Shown in pieces: positions 7,826 to 16,018 of a stretch of DNA of 64,000 bases (its first letter is position 1; the number at the start of each line of letters is the position of its first letter). Made by a program: the position numbers and the translations under genes. The notes under the pieces are model-generated. The model was not told the DNA's origin. It saw only the letters and a program-made list of their open reading frames with translations, and did not search any database. Location: positions 178,921 to 242,920 of the forward strand of contig JAYFNU010000001.1 of the NCBI GenBank assembly GCA_034933305.1, given 5' to 3'. Origin of the DNA: JAYFNU01 sp034933305. Lineage in GTDB: Bacteria; Bacillota; Clostridia; Oscillospirales; Ruminococcaceae.

Positions 7826-8998
7826 ATGCTCGGAAATTTCAGTTACTGCAACCCGACGCGGCTCTATTTCGGCGACAAAGCGCTCGACAATCTCGCCGCG
7901 GAGCTTCAAAAATACGGCAAAAAGGTGCTGCTCGTCTACGGGGGCGGCTCCGTCAAGAAGAACGGGATCTATGACGATGTGACGCGCGTGCTGCGCGAGT
8001 GCGGCAAGATGGTCGTCGAGGACGCGGGCGTCATGCCCAACCCGACGGTGGAAAAGCTGCGCGAGGGCTGCGCGCTTGCGCGGGACAACGGGGTCGATCT
8101 CATCCTCGCGGTCGGCGGGGGCTCGGTGTGCGACTACGCGAAGGGGGTGTCGGTGTCGGCGTACTGCGGCGGCGACCCCTGGGAAAAATATTACGTGCGC
8201 ATGGAACCGGTGGACAACCGCATCCTGCCCGTCGGCTGCGTGCTGACGATGGTGGGCACGGGCTCGGAGATGAACGGCGGCTCCGTCATCACCAACCACG
8301 GCACGAAGCAGAAGATCGGGCGCGTGTTCGGCGACGAGGTCTTCCCGAAATTCTCGATCCTCAATCCTGTTTATACGCTGACGCTGCCGCGGTATCAGAT
8401 GGTCGCCGGCTTTTTCGACATCATGTCGCACATCCTCGAGCAGTATTTCTCGGGCGAGGACGACAACACGTCGGACTATCTGATGGAGGGCCTGCTGCGC
8501 TCGCTCATCCACAGCGCGCGCATCGCCGCGCGGGATCCGCAGGATTACGAGGCGCGCAGCAACATCATGTGGACGGCGACGTGGGCGCTCAACACGCTCG
8601 TCGCGCAGGGCAAGTCCACCGACTGGATGGTGCATATGATCGGCCAGTCCGTCGGCGCCTACACCGACGCGACGCACGGCATGACGCTGTCGGCGGTCTC
8701 GATGCCGTATTACCGCTTCATGCTGCCCTACGGGCTCGCGAAGTTCAGGCGCTTCGCGGTCAGCGTCTGGGACGTCTCGCCCGACGGAAAGAGCGACGAG
8801 GCGGTCGCGCGGGAGGGCCTCGCCCGCATGGAGGCTTTCATGCGGGAGCTGGGGCTCGTTATGGATCTGCGGACGCTCGGCGTGAAGCCGGAGATGCTCG
8901 AGGGCATCGCCGACGGCTCGTTCGTCATGCGGGGCGGCTACAAGGCGCTGACGCATGCGGAGATCGTGCGGATTTTGCGGGAAAGCATGGGGGATTGA
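7826..8998 (+). CDS. Iron-containing alcohol dehydrogenase (YqhD/butanol dehydrogenase-like)
   Basis: 390-residue group III alcohol dehydrogenase that reduces aldehydes with NAD(P)H. The N-terminal domain has the dinucleotide site YGGGSVKKNGIYDDV (about 38-52) and the family GGGSVCDYAK motif (about 95-104). The C-terminal domain carries metal ligands within FFDIMSHILEQYF, TDATHGMTLS and a further His. The pattern is closest to the YqhD/BdhA branch. GGAGG precedes the ATG and the gene follows the cupin gene by 15 nt. Likely role: aldehyde detoxification under the MerR-type promoter. Confidence 0.93.
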   Translation: MLGNFSYCNPTRLYFGDKALDNLAAELQKYGKKVLLVYGGGSVKKNGIYDDVTRVLRECGKMVVEDAGVMPNPTVEKLREGCALARDNGVDLILAVGGGSVCDYAKGVSVSAYCGGDPWEKYYVRMEPVDNRILPVGCVLTMVGTGSEMNGGSVITNHGTKQKIGRVFGDEVFPKFSILNPVYTLTLPRYQMVAGFFDIMSHILEQYFSGEDDNTSDYLMEGLLRSLIHSARIAARDPQDYEARSNIMWTATWALNTLVAQGKSTDWMVHMIGQSVGAYTDATHGMTLSAVSMPYYRFMLPYGLAKFRRFAVSVWDVSPDGKSDEAVAREGLARMEAFMRELGLVMDLRTLGVKPEMLEGIADGSFVMRGGYKALTHAEIVRILRESMGD

Positions 8999-9002
8999 AG
9001 AG

Positions 9003-9323
9003 ATGGAAAAAGTGACGGCCGGAAGAGATCAGCTGGGAGATTTTGCGCCCGAGTTCGCGCGCCTCAATGACGACGTGCTGTTCGGCGAGGTCTGGGCGCG
9101 CGAGGAGCAGCTCTGCGCGCGCGACAGGAGCATCGTCACCGTCGTCGCGCTCATGGCGGGCGGCGTGCTGGACAGCTCGCTCAGATTCCATATTCAAAAC
9201 GCGAAGGCCCACGGCGTGACGGCCGGCGAGATGGCCGAAATCCTCACGCACGCCGCCTTCTACGCGGGGTGGCCGAAGGCATGGGCCGCGTTCCGGATGG
9301 CAAAGGAAATCTACGCGCAGTAG
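9003..9323 (+). CDS. Carboxymuconolactone decarboxylase-family protein
   Basis: 106-residue all-alpha CMD/AhpD-fold protein. The core LCARDRSIVTVVALMAGGVL, then the HIQNAKAHGVT helix and EILTHAAFYAGWPKAWAA, matches the CMD family. The CxxC redox pair of AhpD-type members is absent, so peroxidase activity is unlikely. Third gene of the MerR-type operon, starting 4 nt after the dehydrogenase stop. CMD and cupin genes commonly travel with aldehyde-responsive dehydrogenases; function is unknown. Confidence 0.87.
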   Translation: MEKVTAGRDQLGDFAPEFARLNDDVLFGEVWAREEQLCARDRSIVTVVALMAGGVLDSSLRFHIQNAKAHGVTAGEMAEILTHAAFYAGWPKAWAAFRMAKEIYAQ

Positions 9324-9352
9324 CGCGCGGGCGGCCGGAAGACAAAACGAAC

Positions 9353-9381
9353 AAAAAGCGCCCTGCGAAGGGCGCTTTTTT
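9353..9381 (+). terminator. Intrinsic terminator of the cupin-ADH-CMD operon
   Basis: AGCGCCCT (9357-9364), loop GCGA, AGGGCGCT (9369-9376), then a T-run, with A residues before the stem. Confidence 0.93.
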
Positions 9382-9405
9382 CGCGTTCCGGGGACGGCGG
9401 CGGGG

Positions 9406-9450
9406 TTGACAGTTTTTTAACGATAGCGTAAAATATAATTGAATAAAATG
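9406..9450 (+). promoter_or_regulatory. Promoter of the EAL gene with 22-nt shared element
   Basis: TTGACA (9406-9411), N17, TAAAAT (9429-9434). Bases 9429-9450, beginning at the -10 and including TATAATTGAATAAAATG, recur identically on the minus strand at 22590-22611 in front of the histidine kinase operon. An identical 22-nt block at two signalling promoters suggests a common operator. Confidence 0.8.
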
Positions 9451-9586
9451 TGATAATATGGCGATGCTCCGGGCTGATGACAGCGCCCCGCGGGGCGTGC
9501 GCCGCCGGGAAGACGGCTTCACAAAAGAAAAGGCGTAAACGGGCGTTCTCCGCCGAGGGGCGGGGATCGCGGCGGAGTAAAGAGGA
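9451..9586 (+). promoter_or_regulatory. Long structured 5' leader with Shine-Dalgarno-sequestering hairpin
   Basis: About 135-nt leader. CTCCGCCG (9548-9555) pairs perfectly with CGGCGGAG (9570-9577). The GGAG of the latter (9574-9577) lies 9 nt before the ATG and is the best ribosome site, so the hairpin would hide it. An upstream GC hairpin (about 9485-9500) is also possible. No c-di-GMP riboswitch signature was found. Confidence 0.5.
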
Positions 9587-11683
9587 ATGGCGGAGAAGAA
9601 GCTGACGGTGCTGGTCGTGGAAGACCAGGAGATGAACCGGGTGATCCTGGACCAGATCCTGGGGACGGAGTACCGGGTGATCGAAGCGGAGAACGGGGAA
9701 GCCGGTTTTGCGGCGCTCGAGCGGGAGCCGGAGATCGCGGCGATCCTGCTGGATCTCGTGATGCCGGTGATGGACGGATACGCTTTTCTCGAGCGTCTGA
9801 AGGGGACGCGCTATGCGTCGCTGCCGGTCATCGCGGTGACGGCGGAGAAGGATGCGGGCACGGAGCAGAAGGTGCTGCAGCTGGGCGCGTGGGATTTCGT
9901 GTCGAAGCCGTACCAGGTGGACGTGCTGCTGATGCGCCTCAAGAACGTGATCATCCGAAGCCAGTTCTTCCTGCTCAACGAGATGCGGCACGCGTACGAA
10001 TACGACGCGCTGACGGGGCTGTACAACAGGACGAAGTTTTTCGTCGAGACGCAGGCCCTGCTCAAGCGGCATGAGCAGCAGCAGTTCGCGCTGCTGCGGT
10101 TCGACATCGACCATTTCCACCTGCTCAACTCGTTCTGGGGCGAGGAGGAGGGCGACAGGTTCCTGCGCTTCATCGCGCGGGAGCTCGAGAAAGTCCTGGC
10201 CGACGTTCAGCCGTGCGTGTATGCGCGGCTGAACGCGGACACGTTCTGCGTGTGCGCGCCGTACGACCGGGAAGAGATCGGGCACCGCGTGGAGAAACTG
10301 TGCGGGGAGCTCGCGGCGTACAACCGGAACTACCTCATCGAGCCGTCCGTGGGCGTATACGTGATCGCCGACCGGCGGCAGAAGATCCAGACGATGGTGG
10401 AGCTCGCGACGCTCGCGGCGAAGGAATGCAAAGGAAAGTATCTGACGTTCCTGCGGTACTATGAGCCCGCGATGAGCGAGAAGGTGGCGCGGGAGCAGGA
10501 GATCGTCAACGAGATGCAGAACGCGCTGGACAGCGGACAGTTCGAGGTCTACCTGCAGCCGAAATACAACCTGAAGACGGAGCGGCCGTACGGGGCGGAG
10601 GCGCTCATCCGGTGGCGGCATCCGCAGCACGGGCTGCTGTCGCCGGGCGTGTTCATCCCGGTCTTTGAGCGCAACGGGTTCATCGGCAAGGTGGACTTTT
10701 ACATGTGGGAAAGGGTGTGCGGCCTGCTGCGCCGGTGGCTGGACGAAGGGCTGGAGCCGGCGCCGGTGTCCGTCAACGTGTCGCGGGTGAACATGTACAA
10801 CCCGACGCTGGTGGAGACGCTGACGGGGCTGGTGGAGAAATACGGCCTGCCGGCGAGGCTGCTCAACCTCGAACTGACGGAGAGCGCCTACATGGACAAC
10901 CCGGAGATCATGGGAAAGACCGTGATCGCGCTGCAGGAGAAAGGGTTCACCGTCATGATGGACGACTTCGGCAGCGGATACTCGTCGCTGAACACCCTCA
11001 AGGACATCCCCATCGACGTGCTCAAGATCGACATGAAATTCCTGTCGGGCAACGTCGAGGTGGGCCGCAAGGAATGCATCATGGCGTCGATCGTGCACAT
11101 GGCGGGATGGCTGAAGATCCCGGTGATCATGGAGGGCGTGGAGACGCTCGAGCAGGTCAACTTTCTCAAGAGCATCGGCTGCGGCTATGTGCAGGGGTAC
11201 TTCTACGCGAAACCGATGCCCGTCGAGGACTATGAATCTCTCGTGCGCGGCGTCCGGCAGTCCCCCGTGCGCTCGCTGTCGATCAACCATGAGAATCTCG
11301 CGAAGACCATCTGGTCGGACAACGTCCAGGTCGATTTCCTGTTCAACAGCTTCCAGTCGCCGGCGGCCGTGTACGGCTTTGAAAACGACTCGTTCCAGAT
11401 CATCCGCATCAATCGCCATTTCAGCGATTTCTTCGGGGACGTGACGCGCATGCAGGACCCGCCCGGCGGCGAGCGCGGCGACTGTTTTTCGGACGCGGCG
11501 CACGAGGAGATGCTGCGCGCTTTCCGGCAGACCGCGCAGACGCATCGCAACAGTGACTGCGAGTATGATTTCGAAAAGGAGGACGGCTCGCGGCACAGGA
11601 TCCGTCTCTCCCTTCAGTACTGGGGTGCCAACGAAACGACGGCGGTGCTGTTTGCTCTGTTTTCAGACATATCGGAGCCCTGA
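9587..11683 (+). CDS. Response regulator with degenerate GGDEF and EAL domain (c-di-GMP phosphodiesterase)
   Basis: 698 residues, soluble. Domain order: receiver (about 5-120) with phospho-acceptor Asp56 in LLDLVMP and Lys in SKPY; GGDEF-like domain (about 130-295) whose signature is degraded to LNADTF, so not a cyclase; EAL domain (about 305-555) with intact EAL (338-340), ELTES, DDFGSGYSSLN and EGVET; and a C-terminal PAS-like segment (about 575-698). Predicted to hydrolyse c-di-GMP under phosphorelay control. The neighbouring hybrid kinases are plausible phosphodonors. It is followed by a diguanylate cyclase gene after 27 nt. Confidence 0.93.
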   Translation: MAEKKLTVLVVEDQEMNRVILDQILGTEYRVIEAENGEAGFAALEREPEIAAILLDLVMPVMDGYAFLERLKGTRYASLPVIAVTAEKDAGTEQKVLQLGAWDFVSKPYQVDVLLMRLKNVIIRSQFFLLNEMRHAYEYDALTGLYNRTKFFVETQALLKRHEQQQFALLRFDIDHFHLLNSFWGEEEGDRFLRFIARELEKVLADVQPCVYARLNADTFCVCAPYDREEIGHRVEKLCGELAAYNRNYLIEPSVGVYVIADRRQKIQTMVELATLAAKECKGKYLTFLRYYEPAMSEKVAREQEIVNEMQNALDSGQFEVYLQPKYNLKTERPYGAEALIRWRHPQHGLLSPGVFIPVFERNGFIGKVDFYMWERVCGLLRRWLDEGLEPAPVSVNVSRVNMYNPTLVETLTGLVEKYGLPARLLNLELTESAYMDNPEIMGKTVIALQEKGFTVMMDDFGSGYSSLNTLKDIPIDVLKIDMKFLSGNVEVGRKECIMASIVHMAGWLKIPVIMEGVETLEQVNFLKSIGCGYVQGYFYAKPMPVEDYESLVRGVRQSPVRSLSINHENLAKTIWSDNVQVDFLFNSFQSPAAVYGFENDSFQIIRINRHFSDFFGDVTRMQDPPGGERGDCFSDAAHEEMLRAFRQTAQTHRNSDCEYDFEKEDGSRHRIRLSLQYWGANETTAVLFALFSDISEP

Positions 11684-11710
11684 CGAACGGCCTGCAGAAA
11701 GGAGCGACTT

Positions 11711-12778
11711 TTGGCAAAGATGTTTGCGCGCCTTGTCGACAAGCGGTTCGACGAATTTGCGGCGAGCGTGAACCAGCGCAATTACACACAGCTGCGCGTG
11801 TTCATCATGATCGGGCTTGTGTTCGCCGCCGCGGATGTCGCCGTTGAGTTTATCCTCGGCGGTGCGGCGCGCTATTTCCTGTTCCACGTTGCGGCGCTCG
11901 TCTATTTTATCGTGCTGCACGTCCTCTACAATCTGGTTCTGACGCAGCAGACGAAGCACATCACGCTCATCTTTTATCTGATGGAAATGCCGCTGATGCT
12001 CATCGCCGTTTACATGGGCACGTTTCTCGATCCGGAGCGGCCGGCCATCACGATCATGGTCTTTCTGTGCGCGCTGCCGCTGTTCATTCTCGACAAGCCG
12101 TGGCGCATCCTGCAGTACATCATCGCGATATCGGTGATCTTCGCGGTCTGCTGCGGCATCGCCAAGAGCCGGGCGCTCTTTTTGACGGATATGGCCGATC
12201 TCGCGACGTATATGCTCATCGCGATGGCCGTCAATGCGTTCACGCTGTTTGAGCGCATCGACAGCGTCGAAAACGTCGTCCGCTACCGGCGGAAGGCGGA
12301 GCACGACCGGCTCACGGGCGTATACAACCGCGGGGGCGACGAGCGCATCAAGATGCTGCTCGAGAACGGCGTGCCGGGCGCGCTGCTCATCATCGACGTG
12401 GATGATTTCAAGGGCATCAACGACGCCTACGGGCACGGCGCCGGCGACGAAGCGCTGGTGCTTCTGACGAAGGCCGTCCGGCGGGAATTCCGCACGACGG
12501 ACGTCGTCATGCGCCTCGGCGGGGACGAGTTCCTCGTCTACGCGGCGGGCATGACCGACCGCGAGATGTGCCGCAAAAAGCTGTCCGACCTGATGCAGGA
12601 CATCTGCTCGATCCGCGTGCCCTGCGAGGGCGGGATCGTCCCGCTGAGCGCCAGCATCGGCTGCGTCATGATCGGCCCCGACGCGCAGACCGAATACGCG
12701 CAGGCGTACAAACAGGCCGACGCCTGCCTTTACAGGGCGAAGGCGGCGGGGAAGGGCCGGTTCGAGCTGGCGGAATGA
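11711..12778 (+). CDS. Membrane diguanylate cyclase (GGDEF)
   Basis: Makes c-di-GMP. The N-terminal half (about 28-185) has roughly five to six hydrophobic helices forming a membrane sensor of no recognised family. The C-terminal GGDEF domain (about 195-355) has an intact GGDEF motif (270-274) and an inhibitory-site RxxD (261-264) at the correct spacing, so product inhibition is expected. The start is TTG at 11711: GGAG at 11701-11704 is 6 nt away, whereas the ATG at 11720 would be 15 nt from it. It is probably co-transcribed with the upstream EAL gene, pairing synthesis and breakdown of the same messenger. Confidence 0.92.
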   Translation: MAKMFARLVDKRFDEFAASVNQRNYTQLRVFIMIGLVFAAADVAVEFILGGAARYFLFHVAALVYFIVLHVLYNLVLTQQTKHITLIFYLMEMPLMLIAVYMGTFLDPERPAITIMVFLCALPLFILDKPWRILQYIIAISVIFAVCCGIAKSRALFLTDMADLATYMLIAMAVNAFTLFERIDSVENVVRYRRKAEHDRLTGVYNRGGDERIKMLLENGVPGALLIIDVDDFKGINDAYGHGAGDEALVLLTKAVRREFRTTDVVMRLGGDEFLVYAAGMTDREMCRKKLSDLMQDICSIRVPCEGGIVPLSASIGCVMIGPDAQTEYAQAYKQADACLYRAKAAGKGRFELAE

Positions 12779-12882
12779 TCCGCCCGCGCGCCCGAAAGGG
12801 CGAACAGAAAGCGCCGGGCTTTCGGGCCGGCGCCTGCAAAGGACCGCCGCGGAAATGACCGATACAGGAAGAACACAACGAG

Positions 12883-12921
12883 CGGCACACGCACAGATCC
12901 GGCTGCGTGCGCCGTTTTTTT
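12883..12921 (+). terminator. Intrinsic terminator after the diguanylate cyclase
   Basis: CGGCACACGCA and TGCGTGCGCCG form an 11-bp stem with one mismatch, followed by seven T residues at about 12915-12921. Confidence 0.8.
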
Positions 12922-13003
12922 ATGCGCGGCGGCGAAAGCCTCCGGCGGGCGCAGTGCTCCGCCCGCAGACGGCGATCCGGTCAAAACAGAGAAAAGATCC
13001 GCA

Positions 13004-13061
13004 TCAAAAAGCGTGCAGCCCCGCGGCGCCGATCCGGCCCCGCAGAGCTGCACGCTTTGTT
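13004..13061 (-). terminator. Terminator of the histidine kinase operon
   Basis: On the minus strand, AAAGCGTGCAG pairs with CTGCACGCTTT, extended by inner CTCTGCGG/CCGCGGGG, and ends in TTTTT. The stem also exists on the plus strand but with a poor T-tract. Confidence 0.75.
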
Positions 13062-13112
13062 GTTTCGTGAAAGGCCGCGCGTCCGCGGCCGCGGGAAAGC
13101 GGGCCGCCCTTC

Positions 13113-15977
13113 TCAGCTTTCCGCCCGCCGTTCCGCCGCGTCTTCTGCGGCGTACGCCTCGAGAACGCCGCGCAGCGCCGCGGGATCGAGCGGCTTGGTC
13201 GTATAGGCGGTCATGCCGGAGGTCCGCGCGTGATCCGCCGCCTGTGAAAACGCGTCGGCGGTCATGGCGATGATGGGGACGCCGGCGTCGGGGCGCGGGA
13301 GCGCGCGGATCTGCTCGGTCGCCGCATAGCCGTTCATGACGGGCATCTGGATGTCCATCAGAACGGCGCAGAATTCGCCGGGGGCCGAAGCGGAGAAAGC
13401 CCTGACCGCCTCGAGACCGTTTTCGGCGACCGCGGTGCGCAGACCGAAGGAGGTGAGGATGCGCACGGCGATCTCGGCGTTGATCTCGTTGTCCTCGGCG
13501 ATGAGCACCTTGCCGCGCAGCGGGGCGGACGCCGGCTTTGCCGCGGCGCTGTCGGGCTGCCCGGCGGCGCCGGCAAAGGCCGGGTCGCGTGCCGCGTCGG
13601 GGAAAACGATGCTGCAGCGGACGGAGGTGCCCCTGCCCAGCTCGCTGTGCACGCTGATCGTGCCGCCCATGAGGTCGACCATCCGCTTGACGATGGACAG
13701 GCCGAGTCCCGTGCCGGTGATGCCCTGCGGGCGGGCGGGGTTGTCGTATTCCTGCGAAAAGGGCTCGAACATGTGCTTCTGGAATTCCTCGCTCATGCCG
13801 ATGCCGGTGTCGCGGATCTCGAAGCCGAAGCGGATCTTCGCGTCGGGCAGATCCTCGCTGTCCGAGATATAGGTCACCGTGCCGCCCGCCGGCGTATATT
13901 TCACGGCGTTCGACAGCACGTTGAGGATGATCTGATTGAGCCGCGATCTGTCCGCGACGATGGTGCCGGTTTTGCGCCGGCGCTCGAACGCGCAGTGCAG
14001 GCCCTTCGCCTCGCACATCGGTTCGAGCACGTTGCGGATGGCCGCGTGGTGTTCTTCATAGGTATAGGGGACCGGGGTGAGCTCGATCTTGCCGCTGTCG
14101 ATCTTGGAGATGTCGAGCACGTCGTTGATGAGGCTCAGCAGGAAGGTGTTGGAGGCCGCGATCTTGTCGAGATCGTGCAGCAGCTTTTCGCGGTCGTCGA
14201 TATCCGCCCGTGCGAAGTCCGTCATGTTGCTGATGATGCCGATGGGCGTGCGGATGTCGTGGCTGATGCGCGACACGAACTCCGTCTTGGCCGCGTTCGC
14301 CTTTTCCGCCGCGAGCAGCGCCCTCTCGAGCGCCTCGCGGCCCGCGCGCTCCTGCTCGTAGACCTGCGTCACGTCGGTCTGCAGGATGAGCAGGATGTCC
14401 CGCTTGTCGTCGAGATAGAAGGCGTCCGCCTTGATGCGCCTGAACGGGTTCCCGGGCAGCGTCGCATCCCGCTCGGTCGAGGTGTAGAGGAGGGTGTACA
14501 TGTCGCTGCTCTCGAGCGCGGCGAGTATGTCGCCGATGCAGGTCTTGCGGCGCATCTCGTCCGCTTCCTCCGGCACGACTTTTTTCTCGATCGTCTTTTC
14601 CACGGCGCTTTCGAAGTCGACCGGATGGAAGGCGATGCCCGACGAGGGATTGAAGGATTTCACATAGAGCTTTTTCCCGGGGATGTCGTAGTAGGAGACG
14701 GTCTCAAAGCCCTGGCTGATCGCGCGCGCGGTGACGCTGCGGTAGATCATCCGGTCGTTGACGTCCGCCGTGTAGAAGAAAGCGAGCACGTCCCGCGTCG
14801 CGGGATCGGGCAGAAGGTTGATGCGCGTCGTGACCCACAGCATACCCGCGGCGGTGCGCCGGCGGTAGGTCAGCTCGTAGGTGCGCTCGCCCTGCCGGTA
14901 GAGCCGCAGCATGCCCGCATGGCTGAAATGCAGCAGAAAGTCGCGGCGCTGGGCCGCGTCCGGGATCTGCGAAGCCGCCTCGAGCAGGATGTGCAGCGTG
15001 GCGGGGCGCTGCTCGGCGATGCCGGGCTCGATGCGCAGCGCTTCCCCGTAAAGGGGATGGCTGCGCACCGCGCCGGCGTCCGGATCGGCCGCGATGTCGG
15101 CCTCGGCGCTGACGTCCTGCGAGACATTGAAGCACATGGCCGCGAGCGTGCCGGCCTGGATCGACTGCAACCGGAGCTTTTCATTGCGGAAGGTGCGCTG
15201 CGCTTCGGCGTACTGATCGACATTGACGGCGGTGCCGACCGCGCGGTGTTCGCTGCCCGCGCCGCTGTCAAAGCTCATCATGTGGACCCGGTACCAGCTG
15301 TATTTGTTTTTATAGCTCATCTGGACGGTGCAGTCGGCCTCCGGCTCGCCCTCGTCGATCCGGCGCACCATGGCGCGATAGCTGTTCGCGTCCTCCTCCG
15401 ACATGCCCGTGAGCCGGATGAAGGCCTCCGGGAAGTCGTCCATGCTGCGCGGGATTTCGCTGAGCTTGCTGGGCAGCTGGGCGGATTCGTAGCGGTGCAG
15501 GCGGGGGCAGTAGATGAAGTGGGTCGTCTCGGAATAGGTCAGGATATCCCGCATCGCAAGGTCGTTCGCCTGCAGCTTTTCCTGCGCGCGCATGAGCTCG
15601 TCGATGTCGTAATAGGCGGCATAGAAGCGCTCGGTCGTGTCGTTGAGCGGCACGTGGTTCGCCTGGATGGCGATCCAGCGGTAGACGCCGTCGCCGCCGA
15701 GGATCCGGAAGCTGTAGTGAAAGAGCCGTTTTTCCGAAATGGCGGACTGCGCCTCCGCCAGCAGGCCGGGCCGGTCCTCGTCAAAGATGGCGTTGATCGT
15801 CCCCACGCCGGTGAAAAGCCCGCGCGATTTCCGGTCGGCGCGGATCATCTGGTAGTAGCCGTCGTTGATGTATTCCATTCGCACGACACCGCCGCAGACA
15901 TCGAAGATACCCACCCCCGACGGGATGAGTTCGAGCAGCTTGTTGCGGTCGGCGTCTGTCTCTTGCAGATGGGGCAT
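13113..15977 (-). CDS. Hybrid histidine kinase, PAS-rich (HK3 of the cluster)
   Basis: 954-residue cytosolic sensor kinase with no membrane segment. PAS-like regions lie at about 10-125, 145-255 and 270-410, followed by an uncharacterised conserved segment (about 420-530). HisKA follows with phospho-acceptor His573 (ISHDIRTP), then HATPase (about 640-790) with NVLSNAVKYTP, DTGIGM and TGLGLS, and a C-terminal receiver (about 822-945) with Asp875 in LMDIQMP. The start has GGAG 8-9 nt upstream. It lies 41 nt downstream of HK2. No Hpt domain or DNA-binding regulator is adjacent, so the output partner is unknown. Confidence 0.93.
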   Translation of the reverse strand: MPHLQETDADRNKLLELIPSGVGIFDVCGGVVRMEYINDGYYQMIRADRKSRGLFTGVGTINAIFDEDRPGLLAEAQSAISEKRLFHYSFRILGGDGVYRWIAIQANHVPLNDTTERFYAAYYDIDELMRAQEKLQANDLAMRDILTYSETTHFIYCPRLHRYESAQLPSKLSEIPRSMDDFPEAFIRLTGMSEEDANSYRAMVRRIDEGEPEADCTVQMSYKNKYSWYRVHMMSFDSGAGSEHRAVGTAVNVDQYAEAQRTFRNEKLRLQSIQAGTLAAMCFNVSQDVSAEADIAADPDAGAVRSHPLYGEALRIEPGIAEQRPATLHILLEAASQIPDAAQRRDFLLHFSHAGMLRLYRQGERTYELTYRRRTAAGMLWVTTRINLLPDPATRDVLAFFYTADVNDRMIYRSVTARAISQGFETVSYYDIPGKKLYVKSFNPSSGIAFHPVDFESAVEKTIEKKVVPEEADEMRRKTCIGDILAALESSDMYTLLYTSTERDATLPGNPFRRIKADAFYLDDKRDILLILQTDVTQVYEQERAGREALERALLAAEKANAAKTEFVSRISHDIRTPIGIISNMTDFARADIDDREKLLHDLDKIAASNTFLLSLINDVLDISKIDSGKIELTPVPYTYEEHHAAIRNVLEPMCEAKGLHCAFERRRKTGTIVADRSRLNQIILNVLSNAVKYTPAGGTVTYISDSEDLPDAKIRFGFEIRDTGIGMSEEFQKHMFEPFSQEYDNPARPQGITGTGLGLSIVKRMVDLMGGTISVHSELGRGTSVRCSIVFPDAARDPAFAGAAGQPDSAAAKPASAPLRGKVLIAEDNEINAEIAVRILTSFGLRTAVAENGLEAVRAFSASAPGEFCAVLMDIQMPVMNGYAATEQIRALPRPDAGVPIIAMTADAFSQAADHARTSGMTAYTTKPLDPAALRGVLEAYAAEDAAERRAES

Positions 15978-16018
15978 AAGTCATTCTCCAATCGGTCGGT
16001 GAACGGCGTGCGGCGCGC

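Larger units (their letters stand above)
12779..13112. other. Intergenic region between convergent signalling genes
   Basis: 334 bases without a credible gene. It holds small GC hairpins (CGCCC-GAAA-GGGCG near 12789-12802 and GCGCCGG/CCGGCGC near 12810-12833) and two facing terminators listed separately. No promoter or ORF with a ribosome site was seen. Confidence 0.7.

Noticed and set aside
9471..9510. CTGATGA in the phosphodiesterase leader, resembling a hammerhead ribozyme core
   Set aside because: No GAAA partner strand or third helix in the required geometry could be found; chance match.
9587..10480. Diguanylate cyclase activity of the REC-GGDEF-EAL protein
   Set aside because: The signature is LNADTF instead of GGDEF and lacks the catalytic Asp/Glu pair.
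9451..11710. c-di-GMP riboswitch upstream of the c-di-GMP genes
   Set aside because: Looked for the class I core (GGCAAACC, CGCAAAGC, tetraloop receptor) and class II features before 9587 and 11711; none present.
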